Below, in pieces: positions 16,683 to 24,059 of a stretch of DNA of 26,137 nucleotides. Positions within the stretch are counted from its first letter, which is position 1. Every line of letters begins with the position of its first letter. The stretch lies in contig WFSU01000166.1 in assembly GCA_015485845.1 (NCBI GenBank), forward strand, positions 1-26,137. Reading direction: 5' to 3'. Made by a program: the position numbers and the translations under genes. A model generated the notes under the pieces. It worked only from the letters and a program-made list of their open reading frames with translations, had not been told where the DNA came from and searched no databases. The DNA is from Nitratifractor sp. (GTDB lineage: Bacteria; Campylobacterota; Campylobacteria; Campylobacterales; Sulfurovaceae).

Positions 16683-17917
16683 TCCCGCGTTACCACATAA
16701 AAACTCAGCTTCTCGATCTCCCCATGCTCCCGGATAAACGCGTTGATTTCTTCGAGGCTTACCCCTTCGATCTGTTCCAACTCGCGGGCACTTTCTCCGA
16801 GAGGTTTGTGGGCGTAATATTCATCAAACGCTCGCCCCAGCCGCTGCGAGAGGGTCTCGGTACGCAAAGGCTCGCTGCCAAGCAGGAAGGCTTTGGCCCC
16901 TTCGAGTTCTTTGGCGGTGATGCCGTTTTGGACAAATTCGGAGACCACTTCGCCGATTACGCGGATGGCTTCCTCTTCGCTCTCAAATTTTGTCTGAACG
17001 TGTCCGGTGAAGTAGCTCACCGAACGTTTGAGCGCGAAGCGGCCGTATGCGGAGTACGCCAGGCCACGTTTGACCCGGACTTCTTCCATAAGGCGGCTTC
17101 CGAAACCGCTGCTGCCGAGGACAAATGCTGCGATTTTTTCCAGATGGGTCTCGTCTCCATCGTATGCCACATCCAGCGGCGCTCCAAAATAGATATACGC
17201 CTGCTCTGTCTGGGTAAACTCCCGCTCGATCCGGGGGATATCGGTCGCGGTGAAATGACCGATGGGGACGACGGACGTTTGCTTGAGCGGTGTGAGCGCC
17301 TGCTGGAGATAGGTTTGTGCCTCTTCCCGGCTCAGATCCCCGCCGAGGACGATGGTGAGGTTGTTTAATCCAACATGAGTACGAATCTGATACACCAAAT
17401 CCTCCGGATCCATCCTCCGAACACTCTCAAGCGTCCCGTCGATCGGTTCAGACAGCCCGGTACCCTCGAAGAGTACTCGTGAAAGCCCGACCGACGCGAG
17501 ATAATCGTAGTCACTCTGTTTCTGGGTAAGTTTCCCAAGCGTGCTCGTCTGCACGGTTTCAAATGCTTCGGGAGAGTAGTTGGGATCGGCGAGCAACTCA
17601 GCCAACATTCCCGCTCCATACCCGAAGTTCTCCTTGAGCGCACTCAGCTCGATCACCATCGTCTCCCGCCCTGCATGGGCACTCAAACTCACCGCCCGAG
17701 ACTCCAGACGCTCGGCAAACGCCGTCGATCCGGCCTTGCGTGATCCTTCCCCCAGCAGCCGCGCTGTCATCCGCGCCTGCCCGGGATTGAGATCACTCAA
17801 TGCCCCGCTATCCTCAAACACCAACTGCATAGAGACAATCGGCAGATACCGCTCCTCCTCGAAAATAATGGGGATCTCGACACCGTGGAGGTGAAAGGTG
17901 GTTTGGATGGCTGGCAT
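16676..17917 (-). CDS. M16-family peptidase-like protein lacking the zinc motif
   Basis: This 413-residue protein has the two-domain M16B layout. In active members HxxEH lies near residue 50; here the region reads GQARMTARLLGEG, with no His pair, so zinc binding and proteolysis by this chain alone are unlikely. The C-terminal half keeps the M16B Arg/Tyr substrate-binding region, VRVKRGLAYSAYGRF at about 280. Such chains act as partners of an HxxEH subunit in heterodimeric M16 enzymes; no such partner is in the window. The gene is next to mqnC, as with the YmxG-type gene of Helicobacter (from memory). No signal peptide is obvious. AAAGGAA lies five bases before the ATG. A 223-base repeat element separates it from mqnC upstream. 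Confidence 0.82.
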   Translation of the reverse strand: MPAIQTTFHLHGVEIPIIFEEERYLPIVSMQLVFEDSGALSDLNPGQARMTARLLGEGSRKAGSTAFAERLESRAVSLSAHAGRETMVIELSALKENFGYGAGMLAELLADPNYSPEAFETVQTSTLGKLTQKQSDYDYLASVGLSRVLFEGTGLSEPIDGTLESVRRMDPEDLVYQIRTHVGLNNLTIVLGGDLSREEAQTYLQQALTPLKQTSVVPIGHFTATDIPRIEREFTQTEQAYIYFGAPLDVAYDGDETHLEKIAAFVLGSSGFGSRLMEEVRVKRGLAYSAYGRFALKRSVSYFTGHVQTKFESEEEAIRVIGEVVSEFVQNGITAKELEGAKAFLLGSEPLRTETLSQRLGRAFDEYYAHKPLGESARELEQIEGVSLEEINAFIREHGEIEKLSFYVVTREN

Positions 17918-17936
17918 GGTTGTTCCTTTTTTTGTA

Positions 17937-18159
17937 GTGTTAAGTGTTACGTGTTACGCGTTACGTGTTACGTGTTGCACGAGTCGATGTAATGCACTTC
18001 GTATAACAGCTCTCTCTGGAAGTGGAGACTTCAGTCCCACTCCGACGATCAAGGTGCATGGCACCTTTCTGGTGGGGCTGAAGCCGCCACTTCATATTAC
18101 ATTGTTCTGCGTAACACTTAACGCTTAACGCTTAACACGTAGCACGTAACACTTAACAC
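17937..18159. mobile_element. MITE-like element with heptameric terminal inverted repeats
   Basis: The 223-base element begins GTGTTAAGTGTTACGTG and ends with its exact reverse complement (17 of 17). Both ends are heptamer arrays: GTTACGT-type at 17939-17980 and CTTAACG/CGTAACA-type at 18110-18158. Inside, ATGTAAT and ATTACAT mirror each other. The core has a bulged GAC-TTCA-GTC hairpin (18022-18040), a perfect 7-base stem AAGGTGC/GCACCTT around ATG (18051-18067), and a bulged GGC-TGAA-GCC hairpin (18072-18090) that mirrors the first. No coding sequence and no clear target-site duplication are visible. Confidence 0.7.
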
Positions 18160-18166
18160 AAATTTT

Positions 18167-19228
18167 CTAATAATATCTCTCCAAAATCTCATAAGCTGTA
18201 TTGCGCTTAGCCGGCTTCTCTCCGATATCAGCGATGAGGCGAATCATCTCATCTTGATTCATTTGATTGTGGGCTCCGGCGGCAGAGACGACGTTTTCTT
18301 CCATCATGGTTGAGCCCAGATCATTGGCTCCCCAGCGCAGTGCCATTTGGCCGATGTAGCTGCCTTGGGTGACCCAGGAGCTCTGGATGTTGGGGACATT
18401 ATCGAGAAACAATCGTGCCACGGCAACCAAGCGGAGATAGTAGTTGGCGCTGGTCTTGGTCAGGGTGGGGAGTTGGCGTTTGAGCTCAGTGTTGTCGCTC
18501 TGGTAACTCCACATGATAAACGCCCGGAACCCGCCCGTCTCATCCTGCAAGCGGCGGATGTAGTCGAAGTGTTCTACGATCTCACGGGTGGTCTCGACGG
18601 TACCGTACATCATCGTGGCGGTTGATTTCATCCCGATTTTGTGCGCCTCTCGGTGGACTTCCAGCCATGTAGCAACATCCAGCTTATTGGGGGCGATGAT
18701 ATCCCGCACCCGGTCGCTGAGGATCTCGGCTCCGGCTCCCGGGATCGAGCTAAGCCCTTTGGCCTGGAGTCGCTCCAGCACTTCACGGATGCTCAAATGC
18801 GAACGGCGGGCAATATAATCGATCTCGATAGCCGAGAAGCCGTGAATGGTGATCCCGGGGTACTTTTGGTGGATATGTTCGACCAAATCTTCATACCACT
18901 CGATCTCCAGCTTGGGATGCACCCCTCCCTGGAAGAGGATCTGCGTCCCACCGATGGCAACGAGTTCATCGATCTTGGCATCGATCTCCTCGAAGCTCAG
19001 TACGTAAGCGTCTTCTTTTTTCTCATGGGTATAAAAGGCACAAAACTTACAATCAACCCAACAGATATTGGTGTAGTTGATGTTGCGATCCACCACAAAC
19101 GTCGTGACCCCTTTGGGGTGGAGCTCCTGCTTGCGCGCGTACGCCATGCGGCCGAGTTCTTTGAGGTCAGCATGTTCAATGAGGTCGACAGCCTCGTCAA
19201 TGATCATGCGGTTATTTGCCAACAGCAT
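18167..19228 (-). CDS. mqnC: Cyclic dehypoxanthine futalosine synthase MqnC
   Basis: This radical SAM enzyme of the futalosine menaquinone pathway cyclises dehypoxanthine futalosine. The Fe-S motif CWVDCKFC (CxxxCxxC) is at residues 56-63, preceded by the typical VDRNINYTNI. Further family stretches are GGTQILFQGGVHP, STATMMYGTVE and WSYQSDNTELKRQLPT. The start at 19228 gives 353 residues, the normal length, and overlaps the nusB end by 17 bases with GGGG upstream. The frame is open to an ATG at 19288, and an ATG at 19207 is also possible. It sits in a run DUF3108-ribH-nusB-mqnC. Its presence indicates menaquinone made by the futalosine route, general in Campylobacterota. Confidence 0.92.
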   Translation of the reverse strand: MLLANNRMIIDEAVDLIEHADLKELGRMAYARKQELHPKGVTTFVVDRNINYTNICWVDCKFCAFYTHEKKEDAYVLSFEEIDAKIDELVAIGGTQILFQGGVHPKLEIEWYEDLVEHIHQKYPGITIHGFSAIEIDYIARRSHLSIREVLERLQAKGLSSIPGAGAEILSDRVRDIIAPNKLDVATWLEVHREAHKIGMKSTATMMYGTVETTREIVEHFDYIRRLQDETGGFRAFIMWSYQSDNTELKRQLPTLTKTSANYYLRLVAVARLFLDNVPNIQSSWVTQGSYIGQMALRWGANDLGSTMMEENVVSAAGAHNQMNQDEMIRLIADIGEKPAKRNTAYEILERYY

Positions 19229-19604
19229 CCAAAACCCCATTAATAAATTGCGGCGATCGGTCGTCGGCAAGCTCTTTGGCCAGCTCAACCGCTTCGTTGA
19301 TGATGATCGGACGGTCGGTGCCGGCGATGAGGATCTCGTAGGTACCCAGACGCAGGATCGCCTTTTCGACTTTGCCGATCCCGTCCAGGTCCCACTCTTT
19401 GAGGTGTTTGGCTATTTCGGTATCGATCTGCTCGAGGTGCTCGAGGGTGCCCTTGAAGAGCCCTTGGGAAAATTCCCGTTGTTTGTTGCGGATCTTCCCC
19501 TCTTCGAGGATGTCGTCACTGAATTGTGCGATGTTGGCATTGCCCAAATCGTAGGCATAGAGCAGGCCAATGACAGCGGTGCGAGCCTGGTGGCGTGTGG
19601 CCAT
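19212..19604 (-). CDS. nusB: Transcription antitermination factor NusB
   Basis: NusB joins NusE (S10) at boxA sites to allow full transcription of rRNA operons. The 130-residue all-helical protein starts MATRHQARTAVIGLLYAYD and ends with the family-typical INEAVELAKELADDRSPQFINGVLDAV. It starts three bases after the ribH stop, with GGGGAG inside the end of ribH as ribosome binding site, so it is translationally coupled to ribH, a conserved pairing in this phylum. Confidence 0.95.
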   Translation of the reverse strand: MATRHQARTAVIGLLYAYDLGNANIAQFSDDILEEGKIRNKQREFSQGLFKGTLEHLEQIDTEIAKHLKEWDLDGIGKVEKAILRLGTYEILIAGTDRPIIINEAVELAKELADDRSPQFINGVLDAVGK

Positions 19605-19607
19605 ATC

Positions 19608-20072
19608 TCAAAGCTCCCCATACAGGTTGATCATCTCGATCAATCCTGTCATCGCTTCCGCCCCTTTGTTCCCCGCTTTTGTCCCGGCACGCTCGATGGC
19701 CTGCTCGATGCTGTCAACTGTGAGGACGCCGAAAGAAGCAGGCTTGCCATGTTTGAGTGTGACGTTAGCTACTCCTTTGGTCGCTTCCGCTGAGACATAG
19801 TCAAAGTGTGGTGTCGCCCCCCGGATCACGGCTCCGAGACAGCAGACGGCATCGTATTGACCGGATGCAAACGCCTTGTCCAGAGCAAAAGGGATCTCAA
19901 ACGCCCCGGGAACGAGGATCAAGTCGAGATCCTCCGCTTGCCCACCATGGCGGGCATAGGCATCTTTGGCTCCCTCGACGAGACGGTCGGTGATAAAGTG
20001 GTTAAACCGTGCACTGATGATGGCAACTTTTTTAGAGCGATCGACGCTCAAATTTCCTTCGATGGTTTTCAT
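19608..20072 (-). CDS. ribH: 6,7-dimethyl-8-ribityllumazine synthase RibH
   Basis: This enzyme condenses 5-amino-6-ribitylamino-uracil with 3,4-dihydroxy-2-butanone 4-phosphate, the penultimate step of riboflavin synthesis, as an oligomeric shell. The 154 residues include ARFNHFIT (ribityl binding), VPGAFEIPFA, CLGAVIRGATPHFDYV with the catalytic His region, and FGVLTVDSIEQA, then a C-terminal helix with GNKGAEA. AGGAG lies six bases before the ATG and overlaps the TAG stop of the preceding DUF3108-like gene. nusB follows after three bases. Confidence 0.96.
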   Translation of the reverse strand: MKTIEGNLSVDRSKKVAIISARFNHFITDRLVEGAKDAYARHGGQAEDLDLILVPGAFEIPFALDKAFASGQYDAVCCLGAVIRGATPHFDYVSAEATKGVANVTLKHGKPASFGVLTVDSIEQAIERAGTKAGNKGAEAMTGLIEMINLYGEL

Positions 20073-20080
20073 TATTTCTC

Positions 20081-20806
20081 CTATTTTTTTATGGGTGTGG
20101 CGGTAACGGTTCGGACAATCTTGACTTTTTTGATGATCAATTTTATCGGATGGTTTTGGGCATCGAGTACCGCCGTGATGCTTCCTCTTCCACCGTCAAA
20201 GATCCCTTTGGCGATCCCCACCTGGATCAAAGCACCATCCGCCGGCCCGCCCCAGCGCTGAAGGCGTTTGGGATCGTTGGAGACGTAGACCGGCACTTTC
20301 CCGTGACTGTTATCGGCTCCGGCAACGATGATGGTGGTACGACGACCGGATGTAGCGGACTCGTTCCGGACGGCATTGTGCATTACCGTCAGGAAATCAT
20401 CGTGGCCGAAATAATCCATCGTATCGGTCACATCCTCATTCGCTTTGCCCTTGATCCAGTCACGATAATGGCGGAGGATTTTGTGCCGACGGTAGTTGAA
20501 GGTGTATTCAGCCAGGGAGTGTTTGCCGTTCGCCCATTTTTCGACGGCAAAAAGATGGCTGTAGTACTTGCCGCAACGTACACTCCCTTTCGAGGTATAC
20601 TTTTCGGTACGCTTGCCACGTACGAGATTGTAAATCCCTGTCGAGTGAACACGGATGGTGATCGTATAGCGACTGCCGCTCTCGGTGCTGCTCGCATCGG
20701 CCGTCGCAAACTCCCCCAGCAAGGAAGAGTGTACGCTGAAACGACCGCTCCCCTGGCATCCCGCGAAAAAAAACATTGACAGTAAAAGGATTGCGCGTAT
20801 TATCAT
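20081..20806 (-). CDS. DUF3108-like exported lipoprotein
   Basis: This 241-residue protein has a short signal MIIRAILLLSMFFFAGC, with Cys17 as the likely lipid site. The body is beta-rich with alternating residues. Segments such as YFGHDDFLTVMHNAVRN, IIVAGADNSHGKVPVYV and a C-terminal ITAVLDAQNHPIKLIIKKV resemble DUF3108 periplasmic proteins, of unknown biochemical role. The assignment is by pattern, not by a search. It heads the ribH-nusB-mqnC run with an 8-base gap. A -10 (TGT-TATACT) ends six bases before the ATG and there is no Shine-Dalgarno, so it may be read from a leaderless mRNA. It is divergent from the mscS-family gene. Confidence 0.6.
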   Translation of the reverse strand: MIIRAILLLSMFFFAGCQGSGRFSVHSSLLGEFATADASSTESGSRYTITIRVHSTGIYNLVRGKRTEKYTSKGSVRCGKYYSHLFAVEKWANGKHSLAEYTFNYRRHKILRHYRDWIKGKANEDVTDTMDYFGHDDFLTVMHNAVRNESATSGRRTTIIVAGADNSHGKVPVYVSNDPKRLQRWGGPADGALIQVGIAKGIFDGGRGSITAVLDAQNHPIKLIIKKVKIVRTVTATPIKK

Positions 20807-20812
20807 ACAGAG

Positions 20813-20821
20813 AGTATAACA
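20813..20821 (-). promoter_or_regulatory. Extended -10 promoter placing the start site at the DUF3108-like ATG
   Basis: The minus strand reads TGT-TATACT-CTCTGT-ATG. The expected start of transcription, seven bases after the -10, is the A of the start codon. Confidence 0.5.
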
Positions 20822-20830
20822 TATTTTGGG

Positions 20831-20836
20831 TAGAAT
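20831..20836 (+). promoter_or_regulatory. -10 element of the mscS-family gene
   Basis: TAGAAT lies 25 bases before the ATG at 20862, with AGGAAA at 20852-20857 as ribosome binding site. It lies 12 bases from the divergent -10, so the two promoters probably interfere. Confidence 0.45.
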
Positions 20837-20861
20837 TCACTAAAATCTTATAGGAAAACCG

Positions 20862-22073
20862 ATGAGTGATGCCAACACGACAACCCATGCTATCGACAAA
20901 GTCGTCCAAACCGGCACTCAGGTGATCGACGGGCTCAATATCGATCTCTACCACTCCATCCAGCCCTGGCTCAACAAACTCTACAGTGGCACATACAGTG
21001 AGTATTTTTCCCTGTCATTCTTCGGGATTCCTCTGGCCAATTTTCTTGCAGCTATTCTGGCGTTTCTGTTCTTCCTGCTCCTGCGCACGCTTTTCTCCTC
21101 GCTGATCGTTGCTTCCCTGTTGCACATCACCGCACGCACCAAAACGTCTCTTGATGACATGATCGTCCGCGAACTGCGCGAGCCATTGCGATTTTTCTTT
21201 ATCATCCTCGGGTTACGGGTCTTTTTCCAACTCATCTTCCGCGAAACCCATTGGGTCAAAATGATCCTCGATGCCATGACTATCTATACGGTATTCTGGA
21301 TCCTGTACGCCATCACACCTGCGATCAAAGCTTCCCTCTACCGCTACAGCCACACCAACGACCATCTCTCTTACGAATTGAGCAATTTCCTGATCCGCAT
21401 TATCCGTATTCTCATCGTCATCCTCGGGCTGATGGCTATCCTGTACAATTTCGGGATCAACGTCACCGCCTTTTTCGCCTCACTCGGGATCGGGGGACTG
21501 GCGCTTGCTCTGGCGGCCAAGGACACGGCGGCCAACCTCTTCGGCTCCATCGCCCTCTTGGTCGATCGCTCCGTCAAAGTGGGTGAATGGATCAAGGTCG
21601 CCGGTGTCGAAGGGACGGTCGAGGATATCGGCATGCGCACCACCAAAATCCGAACCTTTGAGAAGTCCATCATCGCCATCCCCAATGCCATAGTCGCCTC
21701 CAGCCCCATCGAAAACTACTCCCGACGCGGCATCCGGCGGATCAAAATGTTTATCGGCCTCACCTACGATACCTCCCGCAAGACCATGGCAGCGATCGTC
21801 ACCGATCTGCGTACCCTGCTCAATCACCACCCTGACATTGCGCAGGATCAGGCCAAACTCGTTAACTTCCGAGACTTCAACGCCAGCGATCTCGGGATTA
21901 TGATTTATACCTTTGCTTCCAGTTCCGACTGGCAAACCTATCTCAATATCCGCGAGGATATCAATCTCAAGATTATGGAGATCGTCGAGCGGCACGGGGC
22001 GAGCTTCGCCTTCCCGTCTCAGAGCCTCTATGTCGAGAGTCTCCCCACCCCTACATCACAGGAGATCGCATGA
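20862..22073 (+). CDS. MscS-family mechanosensitive channel
   Basis: This 403-residue inner-membrane channel is predicted to open under membrane tension and release solutes on osmotic downshift. About five transmembrane segments precede the pore helix and beta domain at about 205-285. That region has LGIGGLALALAAKDTAANLFGS, then VDRSVKVGEWIKVAGVEGTVEDIGMRTTKIRT and IAIPNAIVASSPIENYSRR, all strongly typical. The layout is of the YnaI/YbdG or MscMJ kind, with extra N-terminal helices, rather than the three-helix MscS. The stop overlaps the der start (ATGA), so the channel and GTPase are co-translated. Confidence 0.9.
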   Translation: MSDANTTTHAIDKVVQTGTQVIDGLNIDLYHSIQPWLNKLYSGTYSEYFSLSFFGIPLANFLAAILAFLFFLLLRTLFSSLIVASLLHITARTKTSLDDMIVRELREPLRFFFIILGLRVFFQLIFRETHWVKMILDAMTIYTVFWILYAITPAIKASLYRYSHTNDHLSYELSNFLIRIIRILIVILGLMAILYNFGINVTAFFASLGIGGLALALAAKDTAANLFGSIALLVDRSVKVGEWIKVAGVEGTVEDIGMRTTKIRTFEKSIIAIPNAIVASSPIENYSRRGIRRIKMFIGLTYDTSRKTMAAIVTDLRTLLNHHPDIAQDQAKLVNFRDFNASDLGIMIYTFASSSDWQTYLNIREDINLKIMEIVERHGASFAFPSQSLYVESLPTPTSQEIA

Positions 22074-23455
22074 AAAAAGTCGCCATCCTCGGCCGCCCCA
22101 ATGTGGGCAAAAGCTCCCTTTTCAACCGCCTGGCACGCCAACGTGACGCTATCACCTCCGATATCAGCGGTACCACACGCGATGTGAAGAAGCGGATCGT
22201 TACCATCTCTGAAAACCGCGATTTCGAAGTGCTCGACACCGGCGGGATCGACTACACCAGTGATCTCTTTTCCAAAGTCGGCGACATGGCGATGCGTGCC
22301 GCAGAGGAAGCCGACGTGATCCTCTATATGGTCGATGGCAAGAGCCTCCCGGATGGGGAGGACAAGAAACTCTTTTACCGCCTGCAGGAGCTGGGCAAAC
22401 CGATCGCACTGGTGGTCAACAAAATTGATAATGACAAAGAAGAACAGGGACGCTTCTGGGAATTTGTCGAATTTGGTGCTGAAAATATCTTCCCCATCTC
22501 CGTCAGCCACAACCGAAAAATGACACCCTTTTACCGCTGGCTCGAGCAGTATATCCCTGAGCGGGAAACCTTCATCGAACCGGAGAGCATTGAGGACGAC
22601 GACTTTTCTCTCGAGCAGTTTCTTGAGCAGGAAGAAGCGCCCGAAGCAGAGAGCCGAGACATCCGTGTGGCGATCATCGGACGAGTCAATACGGGCAAAA
22701 GCTCTCTGCTCAACGCCCTCCTTGGCGAAGAGCGCTCCGTCGTCAGCGACGTAGCCGGCACCACCATTGACCCCATCGATGAAGCGATCACCTATGACGA
22801 CTACCAAATCACCTTCGTCGATACCGCCGGCATCCGCCGCCGGGGCAAGATCGTAGGGATCGAAAAATACGCCCTCGGACGCACCGAAGCAATGCTCGAA
22901 AAAGCCGACATTGCTCTCGTGATGATCGACGCCAGTGTGGGAATTACGGAACTGGACGAACGAATCGCCGGTATCACCGAAAAATTTCGTCTCGGCACCA
23001 TCATCGTCCTCAACAAATGGGACATCCGGGGAGACAAAACCTACGAAGAGGCGATCCAGGAGGTGCGCGACGAGCTCAAATTCCTCCATTTCGCCCCCAT
23101 CATCACCCTCTCAGCCAAAACCGGCAAACGCGTCCCGCGCATCCTCGATGAGATCGTCGCCATCTACCGACGCTACAGCCAGCGCATCCCCACCAGCCGC
23201 CTCAACGAAGTACTCCAACGCGCCATGCGCCGCCACCACGTCCCCGGCCACAACGGCGCCGTGGTCAAGATCAAATTCGCCACCCAATACGAAACTCAAC
23301 CCCCAAAAATCGCCCTCATCGTCAACAAACCCAACTTCCTCCACTTCAGCTACCAACGCTACCTCGCCAACGCTTTCCGCGAAGCATTCGATTTCGAGGG
23401 GGTACCGCTGGATATCGTAGCACGCAAACGGGGAGAGAGGGTAGCAGAAGAGTAG
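22070..23455 (+). CDS. der: Ribosome biogenesis GTPase Der
   Basis: This essential GTPase works in 50S subunit maturation. The 461 residues have two tandem G domains and a KH-like C-terminus. The first G domain has GRPNVGKSS at 8-16, DTGGI at about 56-60 and NKID near 119; the second has GRVNTGKSS at about 204-212, DTAGIRRRG at about 251-259 and NKWD at about 316. An acidic linker (SIEDDDFSLEQFLEQEEAPEA) separates them. The KH-like domain from about 350 ends with NKPNFLHFSYQRYLAN. The start overlaps the channel gene by four bases. A block of hairpin modules begins eight bases after the stop and may end the transcript. Confidence 0.96.
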   Translation: MKKVAILGRPNVGKSSLFNRLARQRDAITSDISGTTRDVKKRIVTISENRDFEVLDTGGIDYTSDLFSKVGDMAMRAAEEADVILYMVDGKSLPDGEDKKLFYRLQELGKPIALVVNKIDNDKEEQGRFWEFVEFGAENIFPISVSHNRKMTPFYRWLEQYIPERETFIEPESIEDDDFSLEQFLEQEEAPEAESRDIRVAIIGRVNTGKSSLLNALLGEERSVVSDVAGTTIDPIDEAITYDDYQITFVDTAGIRRRGKIVGIEKYALGRTEAMLEKADIALVMIDASVGITELDERIAGITEKFRLGTIIVLNKWDIRGDKTYEEAIQEVRDELKFLHFAPIITLSAKTGKRVPRILDEIVAIYRRYSQRIPTSRLNEVLQRAMRRHHVPGHNGAVVKIKFATQYETQPPKIALIVNKPNFLHFSYQRYLANAFREAFDFEGVPLDIVARKRGERVAEE

Positions 23456-23462
23456 GAAACAA

Positions 23463-23620
23463 GGGGCTGGGACTTCAGTCCCACAAATGGAGCAACGCTC
23501 CATGTCATAATACAAATACGCTATCGCGTTTCGTTGGACTGAAGTCCAATCCCCAAAGAGAAGCCAAACAAAAGGGGCTGGGACTTCAGTCCCACTAAAC
23601 GCGACTGAAGTCGCGTCCCC
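23463..23620. repeat. Hairpin-module block between convergent genes
   Basis: This block fills nearly the whole gap between der and the minus-strand lipoprotein gene. In order it holds TGGGACTTCAGTCCCA (23468-23483), ATGGAGC/GCTCCAT around AAC (23487-23503), a TACGC...GCGT stretch, TTGGACTGAAGTCCAA (23534-23549), and the 48-base double-hairpin module (23573-23620) with TGGGACTTCAGTCCCA (23579-23594) and CGCGACTGAAGTCGCG (23600-23615). No T-run follows any hairpin, so standard intrinsic termination is not evident, although the place suggests a bidirectional end. Confidence 0.9.
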
Positions 23621-23935
23621 TTAGAAGCGCACCGGTTTCTTCCGATCTTTTTCCGAGAGTTTTGAGACTTGGAGCTCCCGAAACTTGCACTCTTTGAACC
23701 CGGTATCCCATCCTTCTTTGTATTGGGAACTGTTCTGATATTTTTCCCCATCTTTCTGCGCCATGGACGTCACCGATCCCGCATCGGCTCGTCCACTCTC
23801 ACAGCCATCACCGTATCCCGTTGAATAATCCGAGCTTTTAGCATTTTGGATCATCACCTGCTCCCCCCTCGGGCCACAACCACTCAATGCCGATATTCCC
23901 ACTATCCCTATAGTAATCCAGGCAAAAAAACGCAT
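23621..23935 (-). CDS. Small lipoprotein with repeated Tyr-Gly-Cys motif
   Basis: This 104-residue protein has a signal peptide with lipobox LSGC (Cys20). The mature chain has STGYGDGCESGRADAG and later QYKEGWDTGFKECK, two versions of a Y-x-x-G-(Y/W)-x-x-G-(C/F) motif about 32 residues apart. The two Cys could pair. The C-terminus is basic (KDRKKPVRF). The family is not recognised and no function is assigned. It has its own extended -10 and AAGGAAA before the ATG. Its TAA stop directly abuts the 48-base module at 23573-23620. Confidence 0.75.
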   Translation of the reverse strand: MRFFAWITIGIVGISALSGCGPRGEQVMIQNAKSSDYSTGYGDGCESGRADAGSVTSMAQKDGEKYQNSSQYKEGWDTGFKECKFRELQVSKLSEKDRKKPVRF

Positions 23936-23959
23936 GGTGTATTTCCTTCTTTTTTAGGT

Positions 23960-23968
23960 ATTATACCA
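23960..23968 (-). promoter_or_regulatory. Extended -10 promoter of the small lipoprotein gene
   Basis: The minus strand reads TGG-TATAAT, about 25 bases before the ATG at 23935. Confidence 0.65.
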
Positions 23969-24022
23969 CAACCTCAATACCCCTTTCCCACCTTTTTCAT
24001 CTCCCCTTTTTCACCTTTTGGA

Positions 24023-24028
24023 TATAAT
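24023..24028 (+). promoter_or_regulatory. -10 promoter element of ychF
   Basis: TATAAT follows a region with spaced T-runs, as in Campylobacterota promoters. AAGGA at 24046-24050 and the ATG at 24060 follow. Confidence 0.7.
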
Positions 24029-24059
24029 CGCGGCACTTTAATCGTAAGGAATCACTACT

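Noticed and set aside
17937..18159. Possible CRISPR array from the repeated short units
   Set aside because: The units are contiguous 7-mers without spacers, and no cas genes are present.
19229..19288. Longer MqnC starting at 19288
   Set aside because: It would add 20 residues overlapping nusB that do not match the usual MqnC N-terminus; 19228 gives the normal length. It cannot be fully excluded.
23463..23620. Standard intrinsic terminators for der and the small lipoprotein
   Set aside because: The hairpins are strong but none is followed by a T-run on either strand; a termination role is possible but not shown.
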